NCBI GenBank assembly: GCA_031002005.1 | Contig: CM061920.1 | Span: 49,516,610 to 49,580,609 of the forward strand | Direction: 5' to 3' | DNA: 64,000 nucleotides | Origin: Vandiemenella viatica | Lineage: Eukaryota; Arthropoda; Insecta; Orthoptera; Morabidae | In this document: one piece after another, positions 11,422 through 22,554 of the stretch | Layout: every line of letters starts with the position of its first letter | How positions within the stretch are numbered: position 1 is the stretch's first letter | Program-made: the position numbers and the translations under genes | Notes under the pieces: generated by a model | Seen by the model: the letters and a program-made list of their open reading frames with translations, nothing else | Databases searched by the model: none | What the model was told of the DNA's origin: nothing

Positions 11422-12069
11422 CATGGAGGAAGATAGATAGTGCAGACGAAATAACGCTAAATCTGAATAACCTCATATAAAAATTGTCTCCTACTATGCA
11501 TGCGCGGTGGCCGTAGTAATAATCCCAAAACATTGGGCTGCTTGCACTGTGATTGCTGCTGTGAATATTCCATTATCTAATATTCCAAAGTTTTCTATAA
11601 TGCCAAGTTGTGTTACATTCGGTTGCACAAACAGACAAGATAGTAAACAACTTGGAATAACGTTTTATAAAGAGGTGACATTGTAATTATTGTTCTTGAA
11701 GTGTGTGATAGGTAACTGAAACATTAGGGCCTATCGCTGTAAGTTTATTCATTGCTCTTGATAGGGCGATGTCGTTCTCAAATGTTTGTTGGTGTAGTGT
11801 AGACATATGTTACTACTTTGCACCTGAAAAGCTAACCTTATTGTAGATCAGTGTTGAAAGTCTAATTTAAGCAGATCAAGTTTACACCGCGACACAGCGA
11901 ATATGGTATTCTGCATGCTTTGGTGTAGTTTCAGCTTACTCTGAAAGTGTTCAAAGAAATTAATTGTGATAATTTATTATTGCACGTGCGTTAGTTCAAT
12001 TACAGATTGTACTGAAGGTATATGTCGAAATTAGTTGTGATAATTTAAGCTATCTTCCTTCCTCCATGT
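11422..12069 (+). mobile_element. P-superfamily element copy d, internally deleted or rearranged
   Basis: It begins with CATGGAGGAAG, the terminus shared with the elements at 29024, 33220 and 34645, and can end at CTTCCTCCATG (12059-12069). The terminal CATG and the THAP-type first exon at 11600 argue for the P superfamily. A second copy of the right terminus lies in the tandem duplication at 12171-12300, so the true right boundary is uncertain. The flanking 8-mers do not match. It inserted into LINE I copy B. Confidence 0.55.
11600..11670 (+). pseudogene. THAP zinc-finger first exon of P-type transposase (copy d)
   Basis: The exon starts at ATG and reads MPSCVTFGCTNRQDSK, then LGITFYK: the N-terminal C-x4-C of a THAP (C2CH) DNA-binding domain, as found at the N terminus of P transposases. 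It is 71 nt long, exactly like the exons at 29193, 34375 and 35952. The splice donor, GTAAGT in copies b and c, is AGAGGT here, so splicing would fail. No later transposase exons are recognisable downstream. Confidence 0.6.
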
Positions 12070-12300
12070 TTCCGGCAAACACATTGCTATTCATGACGTC
12101 ACTAACATACAATGTAGTGAATGCATTAATGCGTGGGTGATAGAACCCTTGATTTTCTAGCGGCTATATATAATTTAAGCTATCTTTCTTCCTCCATGTT
12201 TCCGGCAAACACATTGTTATTCATGACGTCACTAACATGCAATGTAGTGAATGCATTAATGCGTGGGTGATAGAACCCTTGATTTTCTAGCGGCTATATA
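12041..12300. repeat. 130-bp direct tandem duplication
   Basis: Two nearly identical units (12041-12170 and 12171-12300) run from TAATTTAAGCTATCTT to CTAGCGGCTATATA. Each carries the P-type right terminus CTTCCTCCATG and a CATGACGTCAC site. Only a few substitutions separate them, so the duplication is recent. Confidence 0.9.
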
Positions 12301-12984
12301 AGCGGATTTTGTTGTTTGGTTGAAATACAGCCTGAACCAGAATGACAACTGAAACTTTATTAGTAATTTAAGTTCCTTTCATTAGCGCCAATTTAGTGAC
12401 ATATATCGCGTTGTACTTAAATTGTATGATAAGATCTATAGTAATATTTCCGGTGCAGTAAATATTAATCTCTATTTAACCCTAAAATTCTTTTAAGTCG
12501 TACTGTTCACAAGGAAAGTCTTCAGTTGCGGACATGAAATAGTGTGACACATCAGGTATCACCCAGTAATTCCGTTCGTAATATATGTTTCACAACATAT
12601 GTGAAAAATCAAAATTTGAAAGAAAGTGCTGATTTCCAAGGAGCTATATTAACGAAGGTTGTGGTAGGGTTGAAAAATAGCATGGACCGGAATGACTATT
12701 AATATTCCATTATGCATAGAAGGTTTGGAGTGAAGAAGGTGGTTGCCAGGCCGAATTATGACTACAGTGACATCAGAATCTGCTCAAGCCACCTATTGCC
12801 ACTAGGTGCGTAATGTGGGTAACTGTATCTTCCTGCGAGGTACACTTTTCAGTGAAGGTAAAAGCCAAGGAAGCAGCTGACCATATTTTCAAACCAAATT
12901 TTTCTGCTGGTCGTAGTTTTAATAATAATAAAAACTTTTATATTATAACACACTTACAAGCGGAGGAAGTCGCAGGTAATTGCT
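12301..12984. other. Unassigned stretch including a dispersed segment
   Basis: Positions 12470-12640 resemble 2530-2690. A ~20-bp piece near 12770 (CATCAGAATCTGCTCAAG) recurs at 13199 inside the transposase remnant, a second sign of local duplication. I see no other coding signal. Confidence 0.5.
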
Positions 12985-13330
12985 AGTGATTTATAAAAGG
13001 CTATAAAGCGGTGAGTGTTTTATATTCTGGAACATTAGTATGAAGATTATCATCTGTAAAACGTCACTATGAAGCAAATCACAAATCTCTTTGTTGAAAT
13101 AGCGAACCAGAGCAAAAAGAATTCGTTGCACGTGCGATTAAAGAGAGAAATAAACAATCGACATCTATGATTAAGTATGTCATCAAGGATTATAATACAT
13201 CAGAATCTGCTCAAGACCCTATTGCAAGTTTTTCGGCATGGTAAACATTTTAGCGAGGGAGAATTTTTGAAGGAAGCCTGGTTAACATGCACCCCTTTTT
13301 GAAGACTTTTCAAAATAAAGATTAAATAAT
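12985..13330 (+). pseudogene. BED-finger/hAT-like transposase remnant, 5' part
   Basis: Frame fragments read VKRHYEANHKSLC (end of a BED-type zinc finger), EFVARAIKERNKQSTSM and IKYVIKDYN. After a frameshift comes HGKHFSEGEFLKEAWLTCTP followed by FQNKD. This pattern is familiar from the ZBED / general-transcription-factor-II-I-repeat-like (GTF2IRD2-like) proteins derived from hAT transposases. There is a stop after SLC and a frameshift near 13240. The frame is cut at 13330 by the non-coding transposon and continues at 15122. Confidence 0.65.
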
Positions 13331-15121
13331 ATTCTATTTGAAAGTGTTGCAAAATATTACAAATATTGTAGTCATTCGCGTAGATTAATGCTTAAGGAAG
13401 ATATTTTTGTTAAATTTGAAAAGAAAGATGGATTGTTTTTAATTGAAAAGGCGAAACAAAAATCAAATTTTTCTTGCCTCTTGTCACGTGACAGAAAACG
13501 CTCTGGGATTAGAGATCGCTCTAATGACGTCAGTTGCCTGTAGGCGCTGCGGCTGCGTATGGAGTGTTTCCCGGTATCCAAGTTTTCAACTATTAGTTGC
13601 TGGTTATCATTTGTATTTAAACTGGAAGTTAGAGATTAACAGAAATTCTTCATAAGAATGACTAAAATTTTAAATTAAGTTAGTTGTTTTAGGAGATATT
13701 TAAGAGAAAAATAATAGAGTAGTATAAGGTAAGCACAACAGTTAAACAACTGAATATAATGGACAATTTTTCTTAATTGCAGATAAATAATTATAGATAA
13801 ATTTTTTTCCAATGAAACTGAATTTATTGTTTATTTATTTACTGACCGCGTTCACTTCACGGTACGTAGAAACTGTGATGTTTAAGTGTTCACTATCAAC
13901 GAGAAGATAAGTAACGATGCCATGGTGTCCAGGTATCTGCATGGTTTAAGAGTGCTATAGGAATTTGAAGATCCTATATTCGAACCTTGAATAGGATATT
14001 ATTTTTTTCGTGTGAACATTTTTTTTCCATTTCTGTTTGCCGTTTGTTGCTTTACAGAAAAATGTTTTTATTAGAAGAAGTCATAAAACGTCATGCAAAA
14101 GTTTGAATCATAAATTGCTATCATACAAGAAAACTTTTATAAAAAGATAACCTCTTGCTTTTAATTTTGAAACATACCAGAGATAAATCATCATTGCAAA
14201 AAATCCAAGTGCTAGGCAGTTAATAACAGAATTTATTTTAACAATAACATTTCACGCTAATCTCGCAACAGTTCCGGAACGCTTTGAATATCTTTTGTTG
14301 GAATTTTTACGTGACGATACAACTGCATGTTGCCTTTCTGACAAATGCATCTATTTAGGCGGTATTTACTTTTAATGCGCAAGTAATTTTCACTTTTTTT
14401 AAACTTTTTATTGGTGTGCAAGTAACGTCCAGTTTCAGTTTTGAAGTCTTGTTTGGTTATGTTTCAAATGTTTATAATACTCTTGCTATCCAAAAATTTG
14501 TGAAACATTCGGAAAAAATTAATGTTTTGGTGGATTTTAGAAAAAGAATATGCGGCGCTACCAACAACAACTAGTATCTACAGAAAACGCTCACAAATAA
14601 CAAAAAACATTCCAAAGCGAGGATCGAACCTAAGAACACTAACTTTATTGATAATCGCCTTAAACAAAGAAATTATCGTGCAAATTATATTTACAGTAAA
14701 TTATATGCGACCTAATCGCAATGTCGTCTGCGTTTCTACGAGCAAGTAATGCAACTTTTTTTCCTATTTCAGCTAATGCGGGAACACTTACGTTTATTTG
14801 GATGGTATTTATTGATGCGGTTATAGATTGATGTACTACACACTATTTATAAACCATATTTCCAACAATTTATACACAAATTCAGAGAAACAAACCAGAC
14901 GTTACTTATGTAGAGTCAGGGTTTGCTGGCACGTGACGTCACGAGTGACGTTGTCCCGCGCCAGCAGCATAGGAGCGTTTTGGCTGGCTTTCAAGTACTC
15001 TAAATTTTAACGTTGAATATCACGTAAAATAAGCACTTTCGTCAAAAAATAAATAGTACCCGGTAAATAATGTGTATCAATAAACTATTTAAAACCATTT
15101 TCAAAAATAATCAAATAGCCT
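13331..15121. mobile_element. Non-coding ~1.8-kb DNA transposon with AT target duplication, copy 1
   Basis: The left end is ATTCTATTTGA (diverged from AGGCTATTTGA) and the right end is TCAAATAGCCT. AT flanks lie at 13329-13330 and 15122-15123. Deleting the element and one AT rejoins AAATAATTCAGAGC, restoring the transposase reading NKD-x-IIQSIRDTPLSRNT across the gap. Subterminal CACGTG (13485) and TGACGTCA (13525) on the left face CACGTGACGTCAC (14930) and AGGAGCGTTTTGGC (14971) on the right. Length is 1791 bp. Near 14615-14670 the minus strand contains a tRNA-like GGTTCGATCCTCGC box, shared with copy 2 near 44700. No transposase is encoded. Confidence 0.8.
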
Positions 15122-15670
15122 ATTCAGAGCATCAGAGATACTCCTTTATCCAGAAATACAATAACAGGTAGAATACTAAAACTGGCGGAAAATGTAAAAG
15201 AACTACAAACAAATGGCATCAAATTATCTCCTTTTATGTCTCTGTGTCTTGACTAAGTAACTAAATCTTCTCCTATAGCTGTTTTTGGTCGATATTGTGT
15301 AGTAAAAGATATCAAGGAAAAATTAATTGCGATAAATAACATAGTTACCAACAGCTACTAAGGACACTTAGTATAATTGCAAGACTGTTAAAAATTCACT
15401 TCTGAACAAAAAAGAGCGTTCGCCTTCCTTGATAATATAATGGACGTTTTCAGAAAAATAGTGTACCTCATATCTTCGTAGGCTTATTTTCATCTACCTG
15501 TGCCTATGAGTCATTATTTTCAGAAATAAATAACATTAAAGATTCGCTTCGAAACCGTTTGTCAGATGACTCCACTTCAGCTTGGTTTGTTAAAAGTAAC
15601 AAAATATGAACCTAATATTAGTTATTTGACATCTTACTTGCAATGACAGAAGTCGCACTAGTTTCATCTA
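15122..15670 (+). pseudogene. BED-finger/hAT-like transposase remnant, 3' part
   Basis: The broken frame resumes with IQSIRDTPLSRNTITGRIL and KLAENVKELQTNGIKLSPFM. It jumps (internal deletion) to the C-terminal dimerisation region, readable as AYFHLPVPMSHYFQ, IKDSLRNRLSDD-like text in a shifted frame, LLKVTKYEPNISYLTSYLQ and QKSH. The order and spacing match the C-terminal hAT-type region of GTF2IRD2-like proteins. Several stops and frameshifts show it is dead. Confidence 0.65.
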
Positions 15671-16405
15671 CTTAAATAAACACAAAAGTGTTGATGATAT
15701 TATTGCTTAATGTAAAAAATTTAATTTTTCGTTGTAAATATAAAATTTTAATGCGATAGTATTTCGTTTAATTTATTTTCCCACTAATCACCAGGTCATT
15801 GTTGCTTGATGGTAGGTCATGGCTACATTGAACATATCTTTAGAAAAATTGGCATGTAGCTCCGTAAAGGTTCGCCATCGCTGAGCTAGGCTATTAGGGT
15901 CCCGTGATTGAGGGCCACCTTATTTGTGAAAGGTTAGCGGGTGTGTTTTCATTCTGGAATAAGAACGTTGAACTTGCTTCGTACTTTTCGAATTTGTATT
16001 AGTTCAGATACCAAGTGAATGAATTTTACTTGACTTACAGCCACCCCAAAAAAATTGTAGTGAAAATGGATAAAACATCTATGTTAACAGTGTTTACCTT
16101 CAAAGTGAACAGAGATTCATCTTAATCTGTTCTTTTACAAATCTACTTCAAATTTCTGATAGAACCACATCACTCTGGTGGCCATAATAATATATACTAA
16201 TTAAATTCCATTTTGCGAGGTTCCAAAGTCAACAGGAGAATAACTAATATAAGACAGTGTAATTACATCTCAGATCATAGACATAAATGGGGCTCCATTT
16301 CAATGAACATTATGACAAACAACTATAATTAAGGAGATCCGTTTTCATTCAAAGGTAAATCAAGATAAACTAGAAAATCTGTTTAATCAAATAGTAATAT
16401 CTCAC
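15671..16405. other. Unassigned AT-rich stretch
   Basis: I see no repeat, element end or coding signal. It lies 3' of the probable host exon on the minus strand and may be intron. Confidence 0.4.
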
Positions 16406-16525
16406 CTTAATATCAAATTCCTTTGGCTTCTCTTCATAATATAGGCCATATTCACCAACCCCTTTCTCAGTGTTCCAGCGATCTTCTGCAAACTTGTTTT
16501 GAAGTTTGCGGTATGAGTACTCAAT
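16406..16525 (-). CDS. Probable internal coding exon of a host gene
   Basis: On the minus strand a 120-nt open segment (40 codons, no stop) is preceded by a pyrimidine-rich tract ending TTTTACTTGTAG. It is followed by AAG/GTGAGA, a good acceptor and donor that keep phase 0 at both ends. It reads IEYSYRKLQNKFAEDRW, then NTEKGVGEYGLYYEEKPK, then EFDIK: a balanced, charged composition unlike the AT-rich random translations around it. No transposon family here contains it. I do not recognise the protein. No start, stop or partner exon could be assigned in the window, so the flanking kilobases may be its introns. The main alternative is a chance open segment, but splice sites, phase and composition together argue against that. 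Confidence 0.6.
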
Positions 16526-18115
16526 CTACAAGTAAAATAATAAAAATTGTAACTATTTAATATCCATAATTCATCTGTATTTATACTTTTTTATAGGGAC
16601 TAAGGAATTATAGTTAGACTACACCACTTACGTAAAGAAATATTTCTCGGTTAATTTCTTAAATAGCAATAGAACACAAAATAAGAACCATTTCAACTGT
16701 TATATTTACTTTTCATCTCAAGAAGCATGTTCTCATATCACGAGAAACTGGCCATTATGGAACATGCTATGATGGTTTGATTATTATTTAGGAAAAAAAA
16801 AACAGTACGTTAACTTTGATACCCTGCTTCACCCATGATAGGTGAACGGATAGTCTCTGAATTATTTATAACAGCTGTATAATGAAAATAGCTTGATGAC
16901 ACAGCGTTAGTTGCACGGGATGAATTTCATTGCCAGATAATATTGGAAACCATAAAAAAAATAGAATCATATTAAGGTATTTCAATAGTTTTGTTAAAGC
17001 GTGTGCAATGTTGATTTTATTAAGATTTTTCTACTCCACAACGCTTTCCTGTAGAGTGTAGACAATATTTTTGTATTGCCATCCAGTGATTTCGTCCAGA
17101 CGCTGACCATGCGAAAATTCAGGCCTTAAAGATTTATTACTTTGTAAAAACCTTCATTGATGTATGGAGCAAGTTAACTATAAATTAAGTTTTTAATAAA
17201 TTCTAGCACTTCGAGAATTACTTTCGTAATTCGAGAGGTTACAAATAGATTTCTGACTCGAATTTATTTTTACTGGTGAAAAAATATTTCTTTGAATTAT
17301 TCTAGTATTTAGGTCTAATAAAACAATAATGTGAAAAAATTACTGCAAATGCATTTCAGAATGGAAATGATTCCAATTGCCATCATTGGGTCCTGGTTAT
17401 TCACTAAGAAAAGCAAAAGTAAAAGTTCTTCTTCTTTTTAAAATTTCGTTTTTATTGACCGACTATTGTAAGCTCGTGACTGTTTTTTGCGTATCGTCAC
17501 GGGTCTAGAATAGTTCCAGTTTTTATGATGAAAGATTATGACATGTTGATCTTCGAAAGAATCACGTTGTCTTTTATTGAGACTGGGCAAACAGACATAA
17601 TGTAAAGGCCAGAGAACTTAATACACATTCCATATTATTAAACAGTGGAGCAACTCCAATGAAATGAATTTGCATAATACTCGATTCGGTAACATATTTG
17701 GTATGATGTTCACTTAAAATAACCAAATAACTCACGTACAGCGAACATGAACAAAAGCCATTAACGAAAGTGGTCAGTAAAATCCCTAAAAAGCAAATTA
17801 ACCGTAATGCATAAACTTTGGTCAAGCAATAACATTAGTGAAAATTTTAATTAGATTGAAATATTTCCAAGCCGGAATAACAATTGTCATTCGTGGTTAC
17901 AGCAGATACCACCAGTAATTTTTTTAAGTTGCTTTAATTAGCAACATATTACTGAAAAGAAGATCCACTTTATTTTCAGCCGCAAAATTTATCAATATAT
18001 TTTTTTAAAACTATGAAACGTTACAAAAAGCAAACTTAATGACTGTATTATCGCTATTAATTTGGTAGCAGTTGTTTAGTTATTAAATTGTAGACATAAC
18101 CACGAATTTCTTATA
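16526..18115. other. Unassigned AT-rich stretch, possible intron
   Basis: It contains no recognisable element. A hydrophobic minus-strand frame at 17574-17825 is not supported by a start codon or acceptor. Confidence 0.4.
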
Positions 18116-18191
18116 ATGGTATCTCTGGTTGCTATTTTGCGAGTGAAGGCTGGACCACGACGTCGCCATTTTCCAGCCAACAGCTATCGAG
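18116..18191 (+). other. Weak candidate for a first exon
   Basis: ATG at 18116 opens MVSLVAILRVKAGPRRRHF and runs 76 nt to a good donor, GAG/GTGAGT. The local GC content is above the surroundings and a GACGTCGCCATTTT promoter-like motif lies inside it. Nothing downstream can be joined to it, so it remains a candidate only. Confidence 0.15.
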
Positions 18192-18625
18192 GTGAGTGGA
18201 TGACCTTACGAAATTATATAGTAGAGATACATAACACAACATAAAGTAATATAGAATACAATTGAGTTTAATTCAACAATGCCTCATTTATTATAATACT
18301 AGCTGTTACCCTTCGACTTAGAATTTCTTCGCCAGAGTTGGATCTAGAAAGCTGCTATAGTAACATAAAGGCCAGTCTACATGTAACGTCTTGATCAGGC
18401 AAAACGTATCAGACAATGAGTGTGGACAGAAAAACGGAGGTTTTACCTGAACTGAATGAAGAAGGACAACTTGTAGAATACGGATCGGCGGGAGCATTGT
18501 TTTCAGTCTTGACTGATGTTTTCCCTTCAGTCTTTAATCATCTCTCAGCTTCTGCAGAGCTAAAATAACTATCATTTTGGTTTTCTTTTCGAAAACATTT
18601 TACGCGGTGGTCTTTTAGACTCTAG

Positions 18626-18976
18626 GACAGTGATTTTTTTACGGAATTCATTAAGTTGTATCCTAGTTATCCTTGTATACGGCAAGTTAAAGTCAAATGA
18701 GTACAGTGACCGGGACAAAAAAATTAAGCATATGCTTTGGTTGATAAATGTAAGCAAGTGTATCTTGGAGATACAAAGGAAGCGGATATGAAAAAAATAT
18801 TCAATTGTTTTCGATCAGTGTTTCTTAAAATTTTGGTATAAATGAAGCAGCTGGCTCGTTTAGGTGCTGGTGCCGATGATATTTACAAGTCTTTTCTGTG
18901 GAATTTGGACCATCTTTTATTCTTAAATTATAAAGATATCCCAAGAGAAACAATTATCAATACAGAGTTGAAGTAA
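18626..18976 (+). pseudogene. MADF-domain protein of PIF/Harbinger element, frameshifted
   Basis: Three frames must be combined: DFFTEFIKLYPSYPCIRQVK (18632 onward), EYSDRDKKIKHMLW, then VYLGDTKEADMKKIFNCFRS and the closing stretch ARLGAGADDIYKSFLWNLDH, ending at TAA. The YPxxPCxRQVK, YSDRDKK and DIYKSFLWxxDxLLFL blocks are those of insect MADF proteins, the second ORF that accompanies many Harbinger-type elements and binds DNA. At least two frameshifts and a stop make it non-functional. The DDE transposase partner is absent. Confidence 0.7.
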
Positions 18977-19020
18977 GTTGTTAACTGCTGCAAATTAACA
19001 GAAATGTACATAGAAATGTA

Positions 19021-19230
19021 CACACTTTGACAATAAATTTAGCCGCCGCTGAAAAATTGTATCACTCATATTTTGCAAAATCTGACATCAATGTCATCCC
19101 AGGCAACAGTAATGTAATAGTGGCAAACCAGTATTGCGTTACTGTTTCTTAGGATGACAATGATGTCAGATTTTACAAAATATGAGTGACAGAATTTTTC
19201 AGCGGCGGCCAAATTTATTGTCAAAGTGTG
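19021..19230. mobile_element. 210-bp palindromic MITE with TA target duplication
   Basis: Two ~85-bp inverted arms (CACACTTTGACAATAAATTT... and its inverse) surround a ~40-bp centre. TA flanks both ends (19019-19020 and 19231-19232), as for Tc1/mariner-mobilised elements. It has no coding capacity and would fold into one long hairpin. Confidence 0.8.
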
Positions 19231-19718
19231 TACGTATAAAAATAAAGAAGATTTATTTTGCTAAATATAAACGAAATAAATAATTTCTGTCTTCAAAATT
19301 ATTTTATTTTATCAAATTCTCCTAAAAAAGTTACGGCGTTGTCCTGCGAATGTCATGATCCTTGGTTATCTTGAATATACCCCTTACACGTTTCGCATCT
19401 TCCAGGACAAGTCCACGTCTCTGTAATTGATTTTCCTGGTTTAAACATTTCATATAACTCGACAAGATTCTGGTATAGTGATAAGAGAATGTTGCAACAT
19501 TACATTTCTGAACTATATATCTTAGTAGTTTCTACTTGTTACTAGAAATCTTATCATAGCGTTCCTTCTCACACCAGTGTCTTCTTTTTTTTTTTTTTAG
19601 ATTATTTCAAATAAGGAACCGTAACCATTCGTAAATTATTACACCAGTCTTCAGGTTCATGAGATAATCTCCGAAGTAAATTCAGATGAAAGAACCTTTT
19701 AGCAACCATCGTCTAGAC

Positions 19719-20147
19719 CAGAGGTGGCCAACCCGCGGCCCGCGGGCCGTATGCGGCTCGACTTTAAAATTTTTCCGGCCTGCGAGATTCATCACACTTT
19801 TACAAAATATATTTATTTTATAATGGCCAAAGTAGTGAAAACCAATGTATTATAAAAATACATTATTTGTGCATCCACATTTTCAAAATTTATTTCATTT
19901 GTATTTATACATTTTTTTATATATCATTCATAGTGTTGTATATTTCTTTACCATGTGCGATTATTATAATAATATTATCCATGTTTACATATAAGAATAA
20001 TAGTAACCACAATAATAATAACTCATTATTTTTCAGTTTTTCGCTCAAAAAAAATGTATATGGGGATATATAATTTTATATGCGGCCCGCGAAGCTATGA
20101 TGCATATCCAAAGTGGCCCGCAAGGTCATTTGGGTTGCCCACCCCTG
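19719..20147. mobile_element. hAT-type MITE with perfect 8-bp target duplication
   Basis: Ends are CAGAGGTGGCCAACC and the inverse, GGTTGCCCACCCCTG. GTCTAGAC is duplicated perfectly at 19711-19718 and 20148-20155. GC-rich subterminal GCGGCCCGCGGGCC motifs are conserved near both ends. Length is 429 bp, with no transposase. Confidence 0.9.
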
Positions 20148-20852
20148 GTCTAGACCATTCTTAGTTTTTAATCTCATCAGACATAGTAAAATAACCACTA
20201 AAATTAAAGCTTCACCCATGATTTCAATAGAACTGAGCTAAAGACGGAAGTCAAAAACGTAAGTTTGTGGACGCGAGCTTTTGGTCAGTTTTACCTGGCG
20301 TCTTGCCTGAACAAGTAAAACGTCAGTTAAGACGTTACGTGTAGACCAGCCTAAAGATTTGTCCCAAACAACACCGAGTTGGCATAATATGACAGGAAAA
20401 CAATCTATCATTCTACCGTCAAACCTGTCTCATGAAGAGAATCAATTTCCAATAAGTTTAAACAGAAAAACAAACGAAGGTGCGGACATGTCGGGGGGTG
20501 GGGGGAGAGTTAATTGAAGGCAGCTTTATTTCAGTTTGGTCTTTTCTTCTTTCTTCAGCATGAGCATATAATAACGTTAGCTGCTCGTGTTCTGCTAGAG
20601 CTACACCGTAGGCCAGGTTTATGCCCGCAAGGCATGTCAAAAACGAAAACAAAATTAACTGGTGCCAGTAACATTTAGGCAGACACAAAGTAATGGTACA
20701 GTGGAGAACAAATTGACATCTATACTAAATAATAAGTTTTGTCTCTAAATGAAGTTTATTAACAAACCGCACGCTAACAAACTGCGCGAGAAGCACAGCT
20801 TGAGCAACCGACGTAAAATTACAGACTAACACACGCATCTGTCTGTCTGTCA

Positions 20853-21154
20853 CCATTCAATAAGTTCTCAAAACTTCGCGACTAAAACTGTTATTCATAA
20901 AAATGTCCTGTGTCCTTCCTACACATACAAAATATCAATGTAACAAAAAGACAGAGACTTACATCAGCATTTATAATATTATTAGCGCAGATCAAACATA
21001 CTTCCATTCAATAAGTTCTCAAAACTTCGCGACTAAAACTGTTATTCATAAAAATGTCCTGTGTCCTTCCTACACATACAAAATATCAATGTAACAAAAA
21101 GACAGAGACTTACATCAACATTTATAATATTATTAGCGCAGATCAAACATACTT
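20853..21154. repeat. 151-bp direct tandem duplication
   Basis: 20853-21003 and 21004-21154 are almost identical (one visible substitution, ATCAGC versus ATCAAC). Each runs from CCATTCAATAAGTTCTC to CAGATCAAACATACTT. Non-coding. Confidence 0.9.
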
Positions 21155-21171
21155 TTAAAATAGAGAAACAA

Positions 21172-21426
21172 CGCCTGAGGGATCAATATAGTGTAAAAAA
21201 GTGTACACGTATGGCATTGTTGGACCACCTACGATTTGTCAAACATTCACACCTAAATTTGTGGCATCTACAGTTTAACATGGAATCCAAACAACTGACC
21301 GTCCAGGCGTGGCTCATACGATCAAAACAATTTTTAAAAATCTTTGCTTCCACCAGTTTTTGAACCGGAGACCACGCTCCAAACATCAGTAAGCAACCGC
21401 ATTAACCGCTGAGCTACCAAACCGCT
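21172..21426 (-). mobile_element. tRNA-headed SINE, family 2
   Basis: On the minus strand the head reads TGGTAGCTCAGCGGTTAATG with a downstream CTCCGGTTCAAAAA B-box, the internal pol III promoter layout of a tRNA-derived SINE. The ~180-bp body (CACGCCTGGACGGTCAGTTG...) matches 27948-28216 on the plus strand. Confidence 0.75.
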
Positions 21427-21560
21427 ATATCTGAAGGTACTACAGAGACGTATACATCCTATGCGTCTGGCTATCGCTCCAAAATATATGCTTGTTATTA
21501 TTATTTATCAATCTATTAACTATTTTAAATCATTACATGGCGTACCGTGATCAGGACGGG

Positions 21561-22550
21561 TGTTATTAAACCATGGTAGGAATTGATATTAATTAGTCAA
21601 CGCCGGTGGGAAAAACGCTAACAATTGGAAAGTGAATGGTCAACAATCGGCGGTAGAACTACGCGCGCCAGAGTTGCAACGACCAAAGCAGCTCACATGC
21701 GAAGAAGAAACACTCCAGAAACACTGCACAGCGATGGAGGCGACTTCCAACAATCGAAAACTCGACTACGAGAGCGGAAGTATCGAAGTTCAACTTAAAG
21801 GTGAAACTTAGAAAGTTCAAGTTCGAAGTGCTACTTCGAAATACGGCGAGACGCAATACCGAGCAGCAGATAGAGATTTGAAGAACAACAAAGAGAAGTG
21901 CAAGATTTTATTTTTGTAAGAGATACAAACTGACATAAGAGATCGCGGTGTTAAATTTTACACTACATGATGATTTGCCTAATTTTTTATCTTTTAAGCT
22001 TCAGATAAAATTACTGTCTACAAGAATCAGAAGTGTTTTCTTTATACGAATTATTTCAAGTAAGATCAAAGAAAAAATTGACAGTTTGAGTTGTAAATTC
22101 TTTTCTATAATTTACGCTTGTGGTAAATCAGTCATATGCCAATCGCTGTTAAGATATTCCTTTTCAGACTTTCTTGTCGATTTAAGCAAGTTTTACTACG
22201 TTGTTTAATCAAAAGTGTATAACTTATTTGCCAAAGGATTCAATTAATTTTGTATCAGTGTTTTGTCTTCGTGGTATATAATATACTTGTATCTGCAACT
22301 ACTCTCCTACTAGCCAGCTGTTGCGGTTTTTTCCATACTGAGAGGTCTTTTTAAGTTTTTAGTGTCATGTCTTCTGGAGAGTGTGTAAACATGGAGGTTG
22401 TCGGAGATTAAGAGCAATAGTATCTTTGAACTAGCAGTTACGATTATCTGTGGAATCTGTTTATAGTTACTTTCGTTGTAGTAAGAGAGCTTAATAAAGA
22501 ATTAAAGCACGTTTGCAAAGCACGTTTGTTTATAGTATTAATACGCTACA
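21561..22550 (+). mobile_element. Candidate long terminal repeat
   Basis: The segment starts TGTTATTAAACC and ends ACGCTACA (TG...CA). It has a TATA box (GTATATAATATAC near 22276) and an AATAAA near 22491 in the right order for an LTR. It is followed by GAGGTGACAGC and a gag-like frame. No partner LTR is in view, so this is a structural guess. Confidence 0.3.
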
Positions 22551-22554
22551 GAGG

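Larger units (their letters stand above)
18369..20351 (+). mobile_element. PIF/Harbinger-type DNA transposon with nested MITEs
   Basis: Terminal repeats are AGGCCAGTCTACATGTAACG on the left and the inverse of AGGCTGGTCTACACGTAACG on the right. TAA flanks both ends (18366-18368 and 20352-20354), the TWA target duplication typical of PIF/Harbinger. The empty site is seen in the R1 paralogue at 28440-28620. It contains a MADF-domain remnant (18626) and has been entered by a TA-flanked palindromic MITE (19021) and a hAT MITE (19719). I see no DDE transposase. Confidence 0.7.
18298..20460 (-). repeat. Dispersed repeat R1, copy split by a PIF/Harbinger element
   Basis: 18298-18368 (ACTAGCTGTTACCCTTCGAC...) and 20352-20460 (AACACCGAGTTGGCATAATA...) are the two halves of one repeat. 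Its uninterrupted paralogue is the reverse complement of 28440-28620. In that paralogue the text runs straight through the insertion point. R1 is non-coding here. Its end sequence resembles widespread insect repeats of unknown class. Confidence 0.65.

Noticed and set aside
17574..17825. Minus-strand hydrophobic frame (two possible membrane segments)
   Set aside because: The frame opens with TTG, has no clear acceptor, and AT-rich sequence easily gives hydrophobic translations. A GTGAGT inside it is not enough.
20458..20688. Minus-strand frame with a hydrophobic N-terminal stretch
   Set aside because: It looks like a signal or membrane segment, but its start context is weak, the end is low-complexity Pro-rich, and no splice sites or family motifs support it.
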